From: Lutimonas zeaxanthinifaciens
Lineage (GTDB): Bacteria; Bacteroidota; Bacteroidia; Flavobacteriales; Flavobacteriaceae
DNA: 64,000 nucleotides
Direction of reading: 5' to 3'
Assembly (NCBI RefSeq): GCF_030503675.1
Contig: NZ_CP129964.1
Coordinates: 1,426,001 to 1,490,000, forward strand
Both the position numbers and the translations under genes were made by a program. The notes under the pieces were generated by a model. It did not search any database, was not told where the DNA came from, and was given only the letters and a program-made list of their open reading frames with translations. Position 1 is the stretch's first letter. Each line of letters begins with the position of its first letter. Shown here in pieces: positions 57,661 to 64,000 of this stretch.

Positions 57661-59205
57661 ATGACCTTATTTCAATGGTTACTTTTTATACTCGGTTTAC
57701 AGGTAATTCACTTTTTGGGAACCTGGAAGCTGTATGTAAAAGCTGGAAGAAAAGCATGGGAAGCATTGGTTCCCGTATATAATGCAGTGGTATTGATGCA
57801 AATTATCAATCGGCCCAAATGGTGGGTGATCCTGCTATTTATCCCGATCATTAATTTATTGATGTTCCCGATCATCTGGATCGAAACGATAAGAAGTTTC
57901 GGTAAAAACTCAACTAAGGATTCATTTTTAGTGGTCTTAACGCTGGGTTTCTATATTTTCTACGTGAGTTATATGGAGGATGTCAAATACATCGAAAATC
58001 GCAGTCTTAAACCAAGAACAGCTGCCGGAGAATGGGTAAGTTCAATAGCCTTTGCCGTGATTGCAGCCACACTGGTTCATACGTATTTTATGCAACCTTA
58101 TACGATTCCTACCTCATCCTTGGAAAAGTCTCTTTTAATAGGCGATTTTTTGTTTGTGAGTAAATTTCATTATGGTGCAAGGGTGCCAATGACTACGGTA
58201 GCGGCACCAATGGTTCATGATACCTTACCTTTGGTAAAGACCAAGAGTTATTTGGATTTTCCTCAACTGCCTTATATGCGACTTCCCGCAGTTCAGAAAA
58301 TCAAACAAAACGATATTGTTGTTTTCAGCTGGCCAGTGGATACCGTGGAGCAGTTTTTCAAAAGGACAAACCGGCGCATCCGAAAGCCAATTGATAAAAA
58401 ATCAAATTATGTAAAACGTTGTGTAGGTATCCCGGGTGATTCTCTTGAAATAAGAGACGGATATGTCTATATTAATGGTAAAAAGAACGAATTACCAGAC
58501 AGGGCCCGTTTACAATTTTATTATGAGACTGATACAGACGGTAAGGCTTTGAGTGTAAAGAGCCTGAGAAATCGTTATCATGTTAGAGAAGGAGGAAGGT
58601 TACAGGATGGAAATTATATACTTAATTTATCCGATGAGGATGCGGAGCTGATCCGTAAAAATCCGACTGTAAAGAGTTTGAACAAGAGAATCAGCCCCAA
58701 GGGAGAAAGAGAAGAAGTATTTCCTAATGTTTCTTCGCTAAACTGGAACAAAGACAATTACGGGCCGGTTTATATTCCTAAAAAAGGCGCCACGGTAGCT
58801 TTGAATAAGGAAAGCCTGCCCTACTATAAAAGAATCATTGTTGAGTATGAGAAGAATGCATTGAGGGTTGAAAATGACAAGATCTATCTGAATGGAAATT
58901 CTGAGCCTGTAGATTCCTATACTTTTAAACAGGATTACTACTGGATGATGGGAGATAACAGGCATAATTCAGAAGATTCACGTTATTGGGGATATGTTCC
59001 TTTTGACCATGTAGTTGGAAAACCGGTATTTATTTGGTTTAGCTGGAACTCTGACGGCCAAGGCATTAGTAAAGTTAGATGGGAAAGACTCTTTACAACC
59101 GTCGGAGGAAGTGGAGAGCCTGTTTCTTATTTTTATCCTTTTCTTGGCGTATTGGCAATTATTTATGGATTCAGCTTGTATAGAAAAAGAAAGAAAGCTG
59201 CCTGA
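57661..59205 (+). CDS. lepB: Signal peptidase I with N-terminal multi-helix domain
   Basis: The 514-residue protein has an N-terminal part of about 115 residues with several helices (WEALVPVYNAVVLMQIINRP), similar to DUF5684, fused to a signal peptidase I. The peptidase has the catalytic serine in PYTIPTSSLEKSL (near residue 151) and the lysine in SNYVKRCVGIPGDSLEI (near 258), with a large insertion before the final GDNRHNSEDSRYWG. It removes signal peptides of exported proteins on the periplasmic face. The fusion is common in Bacteroidota. It ends in a C-terminal helix and basic tail. Confidence 0.93.
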   Translation: MTLFQWLLFILGLQVIHFLGTWKLYVKAGRKAWEALVPVYNAVVLMQIINRPKWWVILLFIPIINLLMFPIIWIETIRSFGKNSTKDSFLVVLTLGFYIFYVSYMEDVKYIENRSLKPRTAAGEWVSSIAFAVIAATLVHTYFMQPYTIPTSSLEKSLLIGDFLFVSKFHYGARVPMTTVAAPMVHDTLPLVKTKSYLDFPQLPYMRLPAVQKIKQNDIVVFSWPVDTVEQFFKRTNRRIRKPIDKKSNYVKRCVGIPGDSLEIRDGYVYINGKKNELPDRARLQFYYETDTDGKALSVKSLRNRYHVREGGRLQDGNYILNLSDEDAELIRKNPTVKSLNKRISPKGEREEVFPNVSSLNWNKDNYGPVYIPKKGATVALNKESLPYYKRIIVEYEKNALRVENDKIYLNGNSEPVDSYTFKQDYYWMMGDNRHNSEDSRYWGYVPFDHVVGKPVFIWFSWNSDGQGISKVRWERLFTTVGGSGEPVSYFYPFLGVLAIIYGFSLYRKRKKAA

Positions 59206-59222
59206 ACCAAACCTAACATATC

Positions 59223-59852
59223 ATGAGTATTTTGTTGCAGCCCGGTTTTTTCGGACCCATTATTCACTATGTGGCAATGGCTGGAGATACTGACATAGTA
59301 TTTGAAAAACAGGATAATTTTCAAAAACAGACCTACAGAAACCGTTGCTATATCTACGGTGCCAACGGGAGGCAATTACTATCGGTTCCTATTAAGCATT
59401 CCAAAAACGATGGGAGGCAGAAAACAAAAGAGATTAAAATTGACAATAGCTTTCCCTGGCAACGGAACTTTATACGATCTCTCGAGGCTTCATACCGTTC
59501 TTCGCCCTTTTTTGAGTTCTATGAGGATGAGCTGATGAATGTTCTTGGTAAAAGATACAGGTTTTTATTAGACCTAAATCTAGAGGCCCATAACACGATC
59601 AGTGAATGCCTTCAACTTGAAACCCATATTGAATTCACTGAAAATTATGAGACAAATGTTGAGGGAAAAAAGGATCTTAGGTTTCTGGTAGAAGCCAAGA
59701 AAGAAAAAGCCTACGACTTTGAGCCTTATATTCAGGTGTTTTCTTCGAAATATGGCTTTTTACCAAATTTGAGCATTCTGGACCTATTGTTCAATGAAGG
59801 TACAAATGCCCTTGATTATCTTGAAAGGCATAAAAACCTGCTTGTTATTTAA
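59223..59852 (+). CDS. WbqC-like family protein
   Basis: The 209-residue protein matches the WbqC-like family: LLQPGFFGPIIHYVAMAGDT, QKQTYRNRCYIYGANGRQLL and SFPWQRNFIRSLEASYRSSP are typical. Family members are often near polysaccharide or signal peptidase genes, and their activity is unclear; some may help sugar acylation. It starts 17 bases after lepB and is probably cotranscribed. Confidence 0.88.
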   Translation: MSILLQPGFFGPIIHYVAMAGDTDIVFEKQDNFQKQTYRNRCYIYGANGRQLLSVPIKHSKNDGRQKTKEIKIDNSFPWQRNFIRSLEASYRSSPFFEFYEDELMNVLGKRYRFLLDLNLEAHNTISECLQLETHIEFTENYETNVEGKKDLRFLVEAKKEKAYDFEPYIQVFSSKYGFLPNLSILDLLFNEGTNALDYLERHKNLLVI

Positions 59853-59884
59853 AGTTACAGTGGAAAGGCCTTAATTTTTGCAAT

Positions 59885-59919
59885 AAAAAAAACCGAGTAA
59901 CTAATTTTACCCGGTTTTT
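59885..59919. terminator. Bidirectional terminator between convergent genes
   Basis: Arms AAAAACCGAGTAA (59888-59900) and TTACCCGGTTTTT (59907-59919) pair with one mismatch; A and T runs at the ends serve both strands. Confidence 0.82.
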
Positions 59920-59945
59920 CATTTATTACAATTATTTACAAGATA

Positions 59946-60575
59946 TTATTTTTTACCTTTTTTTTCGGCGTATTTCTGTTTGTTTAGTTCGTCCTGCAGC
60001 TCTCTTCTGACCTTTTGTTCTCTCTCCAGGGCCTTCTGCTTGTACGCTTCAAATTCTTTTTCTGTATCGCTTAACAGGTCTCTTGCCTGAATGGTAATGG
60101 CATTACTCGATCTGAATTTGAAAATAAAGAACAGAAGTAAGGCGACCAAACTAAAAATGATCGTCCATAATAGACTGTTATACGATGATTTAGTCATCGG
60201 AAAGCCAAGAAATTTGATATTATCTTTTTCTTTTGTAACCGATGTCAGATTATCATTTGTAGTCTGAAGGTCAGCTTTCAAGCTATTGATTTCATTTGAC
60301 TGGACATCAACAAGTTTTTTGGTATCACTAAGATCCTTCTTTAATGCCTGCAAAGAATCAAGGACGTTTCCCTTTATTTTTTGATAAAAGGTTTTTTTGA
60401 CCACTTTATACTCTTGGTAAGAACTCGATCTTCTGTAAAGATAGTCGAACTGGCTTTCAAGCGTACCGCTGTTTAATGAAGGTTTTGGTCCCGATTCATC
60501 TTGTGCCTGAGCATAGGCAATTGATCCGAATCCTAAAAATAGGGTTAATGATAAAACAGTGATGAATTTTTTCAT
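59946..60575 (-). CDS. Membrane-anchored coiled-coil protein of unknown function
   Basis: The 209-residue protein has a signal peptide (to about AYAQ), a coiled-coil region (about residues 75-118, LKKDLSDTKKLVDVQSNEIN), one transmembrane helix (about 135-155) and a second, charged helical tail (SDTEKEFEAYKQKALEREQK). Similar flavobacterial proteins are sometimes labelled tRNA methyltransferase in databases; nothing here supports that. It is probably an envelope structural or scaffold protein. No enzyme motif is visible. Confidence 0.75.
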   Translation of the reverse strand: MKKFITVLSLTLFLGFGSIAYAQAQDESGPKPSLNSGTLESQFDYLYRRSSSYQEYKVVKKTFYQKIKGNVLDSLQALKKDLSDTKKLVDVQSNEINSLKADLQTTNDNLTSVTKEKDNIKFLGFPMTKSSYNSLLWTIIFSLVALLLFFIFKFRSSNAITIQARDLLSDTEKEFEAYKQKALEREQKVRRELQDELNKQKYAEKKGKK

Positions 60576-60742
60576 TTCAATGTTATTTGATTAATTATGT
60601 TACAACAGTATGTCCTTCAGGTGTCTGACAAAAAAATCTAAAATAAAAGTGTAGCTACCATATTGAGACAAGGCATTATAACCGTTCTCTTTTAATTTTA
60701 AGAGGGGTCTAAAATTAAATAAATTTACCATGTCTGCAAAAA

Positions 60743-63655
60743 TTATTTTAAAGCATCTCTCAAGACCGTTATCGGATGTTTTGCATTTCTTCCGGTTCCA
60801 TCCTTAATTTGGTGTCTGCAGCTCGTTCCCGCAGCAACGATCTCAACGCCTTTTCCCGTATTTCTGATCTTCGGGAACAGGGTATCTTCACCAACCTGCA
60901 TACTTAGATCATAGTGCTCTTTTTCATAACCAAATGATCCGGCCATTCCGCAACATCCTGTGTTCATGATTGAAGTTGAATAATTTCTGGGCAAATTCAG
61001 CATAACCTGAGTCGCTTTCATGTTGGACAATGATTTTTGCTGGCAGTGACCGTGAATTTTTAGTTCTTTAGATCGCTCTGTAAATTGATCCTCTCGAATA
61101 CGGCCCTGAATTATTTCTCTTTCAAAAAATTCTTCAATCGTCAATGTATTTTTGCTCAATTGAACCGCCTTCTCCCTATCCTCGGCCAAACGTAAATATT
61201 CATCCCTAAAGGACAGTATGGCAGATGGTTCAATACCAACCAACGGCAAATTCTCACTGATCAGCCCTTCAAAATAGGAAATATTGAAATTGGCAACTTC
61301 TTTAGCCTCCTCGAGCAGCCCCTTTGAAATAAAACTTCTGCCGCTTTCCTTATGATCAGTAATGATGACCTTGTAGTCCAGTTTTGTAAGCATTTCAACA
61401 CAGTCCCGGGCAATTTCCGCCTCATAAAAATTGGTGAATTCATCTAAAAACAAATAGACCAATCCATTACGAAACTCGGGTTTTGAATATGTATTTTTGT
61501 TGATGTGGTACCATTTTCTTGCTGTTGTTGAAGCCAGGGGAGGAATACTTCTTTCTTTTGCGATACCGAGCATATTCTTTGCCAAACGGGTGTTCAAAAC
61601 AAAATTGGCCAAACCGGGAACCATTGACCCCATTTTGTTGTATTTGACGTTGTCAGCAAATAATTTTGTCCTGAAGGAGATACCATTTTCTTTTTGGTAT
61701 TGATACAAAAATTCTGCTTTTAATGCGGCAACATCCACATTGCTGGGACATTCACTCGCGCAGGCTTTGCAACTCAGACAAAGGTCAAATACCTCTTTTA
61801 ACTCTTCATGATCAAATTGATTCAATTTATCGCTATGCGTCAAAAACTCTCTTAGCGTGTTGGCCCGTGCTCTGGTGGTATCTTTTTCGTCTTTTGTTGC
61901 TCTGTAACTGGGACACATGGTTCCTCCGGCAAATACCGGTTTTCTGCAATCACCTGACCCATTGCATTTCTCTGTGGCCCTGAGGATTCCCATCGAATCT
62001 GAAAAATCCTGTATGGTTTGGATTTCAGGTTCCTTTCTGTCCGGTTCATAACGCAGGGAGGCATCCATTGGCCAGGGATCAACGATCTTTCCGGGATTCA
62101 ATAATTGCTGCGGATCAAAAGTCCTTTTGATCCTTTTCATCAGATCATAGTTCTTTTTACCCAACATGAATTCAAGGAATTCAGATCTGACAATTCCATC
62201 CCCGTGTTCGCCGCTCATGGATCCACCGTATTTTTTGACAAGATGCGCCACCTGGGTGGTTATTTCCCTGAACAAACCCACATCCTCTTTCTGCTTCAGA
62301 TTTAAGATCGGACGCAAATGCAGTTCACCTGCCCCCGCATGAGCGTAATAAACCGCCTCCTGACCATACTTTTTCATCATTGCCGTAAACTCCTGAATAA
62401 AGGCAGGAAGCACATCTACTTCAACCGCAGTATCTTCAATACAGGCGACGGCCTTCCTGTCGCCCACAATATTGCCCAATAATCCCAAACCGGCCTTTCG
62501 GAGGTTATTTGCGCTCTCGATCTCATCACCTTCCAAAATCGGATAGGCATAACCAAAACCATGTGTTTTTAGATCTGAGATCAAATTTTCTGCAAGTTCT
62601 CGGGTATCATTTAGGTCATGACTTGAAACTTCCAGCATCAAAATTGCTGCAGGGTCGTTTTCAACAAAGAATCTGTTTTTGATCTGTTCCCTGTTGTTTT
62701 TTGTACAGTCCAATATGGTTTTATCCATTAATTCACAGGTGTACAGATTGTGCTTCATGGCTACTACAACGGCCTCAAGACTTTCCTGTATACTTTCAAA
62801 ATGCACCGCAACCATTATGTTGCAGGCAGGTGGGAGGTGATCCAGAGAAAGTGTGATATCTGTTGTAAAGGCCAGAGTACCTTCACTGCCGCATAATAAT
62901 TTGGACAAATTAAAATCGGAACCACGATCAGAAAAAACTTCATTATCCAGCAAGGCGTCAATGGCATAGCCATTATTTCTTCTGTGAATTCCTGGTTTCG
63001 GAAATTCTTTTTTGATCTCTGCCTGAATATCTTCTTTGGAAAGTTCCTGGTACAACAGGTTGTAAACCTTACTCTCAAGGCTGTTTCCTTTAAGCTTTTC
63101 TAGAAAGCCCTTTTTTGACAAGGGACCGAAAGAGCACTGACTTCCATCACTCAGGATGGTATTCATTTGAACGACCTTGTCACGAGTGACTCCATATTGG
63201 ATAGAAGTGGTTCCGGAGGAATTGTTTCCTACCATGCCACCCATCATACATCGGTTCGAAGTTGAAGTGTTAGGCCCAAAAAATAATCCAAAGGGTTTTA
63301 AAAACACATTAAGTTCATCCCGAATCACCCCGGGCTGTACACGAATGGTTTTGTTTTTCTCATCAAAAGCCAGAATTTTTGTAAAGTATTTGGAAGTGTC
63401 CACAATAATACCTTCTCCCACACACTGGCCCGCCAATGAGGTCCCTGCCGTTCTCGGTGTAAGTGAGATCTTTTTTTTCGAAGCAAATGCGACTAATTTT
63501 ACCAGGTCTGACTTATTTTTTGGGTAGGCCACGGCCAAAGGAATCTTTCGATATACTGAAGCATCTGTGGCATATGCCCTTTTATGCAATTCATCATAAT
63601 GAATCTCTCCTTCAAGAGATTGATTTAATTCTTGCATTGCCTGTGTTACTGACAT
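60743..63655 (-). CDS. FAD-linked oxidase / Fe-S dehydrogenase fusion (YdiJ-like)
   Basis: The 970-residue protein joins an FAD-binding oxidase domain (PRTAGTSLAGQCVGEGIIVD, GGMVGNNSSGTTSIQYG), a substrate domain (HAGAGELHLRPI, MSGEHGDGIVRSEF), an Fe-S part with CNGSGDCRKPV and CLSCKACASECP, and a C-terminal CCG domain (GHCQQKS, NTGCCGMAGSFGYE). This order matches YdiJ-like D-2-hydroxyacid (D-2-hydroxyglutarate or D-lactate) dehydrogenases. It passes substrate electrons through FAD and Fe-S clusters to the respiratory chain. The exact substrate cannot be told. csaA lies upstream in the same direction. Confidence 0.93.
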   Translation of the reverse strand: MSVTQAMQELNQSLEGEIHYDELHKRAYATDASVYRKIPLAVAYPKNKSDLVKLVAFASKKKISLTPRTAGTSLAGQCVGEGIIVDTSKYFTKILAFDEKNKTIRVQPGVIRDELNVFLKPFGLFFGPNTSTSNRCMMGGMVGNNSSGTTSIQYGVTRDKVVQMNTILSDGSQCSFGPLSKKGFLEKLKGNSLESKVYNLLYQELSKEDIQAEIKKEFPKPGIHRRNNGYAIDALLDNEVFSDRGSDFNLSKLLCGSEGTLAFTTDITLSLDHLPPACNIMVAVHFESIQESLEAVVVAMKHNLYTCELMDKTILDCTKNNREQIKNRFFVENDPAAILMLEVSSHDLNDTRELAENLISDLKTHGFGYAYPILEGDEIESANNLRKAGLGLLGNIVGDRKAVACIEDTAVEVDVLPAFIQEFTAMMKKYGQEAVYYAHAGAGELHLRPILNLKQKEDVGLFREITTQVAHLVKKYGGSMSGEHGDGIVRSEFLEFMLGKKNYDLMKRIKRTFDPQQLLNPGKIVDPWPMDASLRYEPDRKEPEIQTIQDFSDSMGILRATEKCNGSGDCRKPVFAGGTMCPSYRATKDEKDTTRARANTLREFLTHSDKLNQFDHEELKEVFDLCLSCKACASECPSNVDVAALKAEFLYQYQKENGISFRTKLFADNVKYNKMGSMVPGLANFVLNTRLAKNMLGIAKERSIPPLASTTARKWYHINKNTYSKPEFRNGLVYLFLDEFTNFYEAEIARDCVEMLTKLDYKVIITDHKESGRSFISKGLLEEAKEVANFNISYFEGLISENLPLVGIEPSAILSFRDEYLRLAEDREKAVQLSKNTLTIEEFFEREIIQGRIREDQFTERSKELKIHGHCQQKSLSNMKATQVMLNLPRNYSTSIMNTGCCGMAGSFGYEKEHYDLSMQVGEDTLFPKIRNTGKGVEIVAAGTSCRHQIKDGTGRNAKHPITVLRDALK

Positions 63656-63677
63656 TAGAAATTAAATGATTTGAAAT

Positions 63678-64000
63678 TTACAATACTTGTATTCCGTTAT
63701 TGACCTTCTCTGATGGATGTAAAAGTACAACTTCCTCAGCATTTTGCACCCCCAGTACCAGGCATTCACTCATAAAATCCGCTATTTGTTTGGGAGCGAA
63801 ATTTACTACGGCCAGAATTTTTTTACCAATAAGTTCTTCTTTGGAATAAAGCGCTGTGATTTGTGCGCTGGATTTTTTGGTGCCCAGGGCTCCAAAATCT
63901 ATTTTCAGCCTATAGGCAGGGACTCTGGCCTTTTCAAAATCGATTGCCTCAAGGATGGTGCCCACACGGATATCGACTTTCTGAAAATCTTCAAAAGAGA
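63678..64000 (-). CDS. csaA: CsaA-like tRNA-binding / chaperone protein (start beyond right edge)
   Basis: The frame is open to the window edge. The visible 107 codons include SFEDFQKVDIRVGTILEAID near the start, and KARVPAYRLKIDFGALGTKK and SSAQITALYSKEELIGKKIL further on, the CsaA form of the tRNA-binding OB-fold. An internal GTG at 63965 could be mistaken for the start, but conserved residues precede it, so only a few codons lie outside the window. CsaA has been linked to protein export and tRNA binding. It is 22 bases from the FAD dehydrogenase. Confidence 0.9.
   Translation of the reverse strand, partial: SFEDFQKVDIRVGTILEAIDFEKARVPAYRLKIDFGALGTKKSSAQITALYSKEELIGKKILAVVNFAPKQIADFMSECLVLGVQNAEEVVLLHPSEKVNNGIQVL

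Noticed and set aside
59946-60575. Naming the coiled-coil protein a tRNA methyltransferase, as is common for similar entries
   Set aside because: The protein has a signal peptide, coiled coil and one membrane helix, and no methyltransferase motif.

Overview
The window reads as chromosomal DNA of a member of the Bacteroidota, most likely a marine flavobacterium. Evidence: AT-rich DNA, promoters with the TAnnTTTG -7 element, almost no Shine-Dalgarno sequences, an Oar-like TonB-dependent receptor, a T9SS sorting domain, a short CarB without its allosteric domain, an unusual GlmU relative, and the gene orders rpsF-rpsR-rplI and carB-rpmH. Coding is dense; I see no insertion sequence, CRISPR array, tRNA or rRNA.

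Layout. 1-1880: the start of an RND efflux permease, its membrane-fusion partner and a MarR repressor with a palindromic operator. 1951-9055: a leftward cytochrome operon (hexaheme lipoprotein, monoheme lipoprotein, beta-barrel, small Tat-signal protein, four-cluster Fe-S protein, NrfD/PsrC-type membrane subunit, anchored Ig-like protein, monoheme cytochrome c), plus a second, nearly identical monoheme cytochrome with its own promoter. 9459-19445: a DOMON/CBM9-like protein, an NHL propeller with a 12-heme cytochrome, a free-standing tetraheme cytochrome, then an operon of NHL lipoprotein, 9-heme lipoprotein, outer-membrane barrel and 11-heme cytochrome. 19549-38830: two OB-fold proteins, three fused CcsB-CcsA cytochrome c synthases, a 1549-residue cytochrome with 26 heme motifs, its NHL/PKD/T9SS partner and a glutathione peroxidase. 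From 38988 to the end the genes are housekeeping: priA, a fatty acid hydroxylase-family enzyme, a TonB receptor, rplI-rpsR-rpsF, sirtuin, glmU-like, carbonic anhydrase, carB, rpmH, a dienoyl-CoA reductase-like SDR, parA-parB, dapB, lepB, wbqC-like, a FAD/Fe-S dehydrogenase and csaA.

How it may work together. About 71 covalent heme motifs lie in nine proteins within 33 kb. The parts list suggests a route from menaquinol (NrfD/PsrC plus Fe-S) through small periplasmic cytochromes to a porin-cytochrome conduit and out to surface or extracellular cytochromes. The tetraheme protein has the layout I remember for OmcE-type filament cytochromes. Three dedicated heme-attachment synthases would supply heme ligation. 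This is inferred from content; electron acceptor and direction are unknown.

Regulation. Upstream of the cytochrome and maturation genes I find copies of an FNR/CRP-like palindrome, ATGAT-N4-(A/G)TCAT. In six promoters its centre lies exactly 29.5 bases upstream of a TAnnTTTG -7 element, and two more have a degenerate half of the pair at the same spacing. This fits activation from about -41.5 and implies one redox-type regulon. No FNR/CRP regulator gene is in the window.
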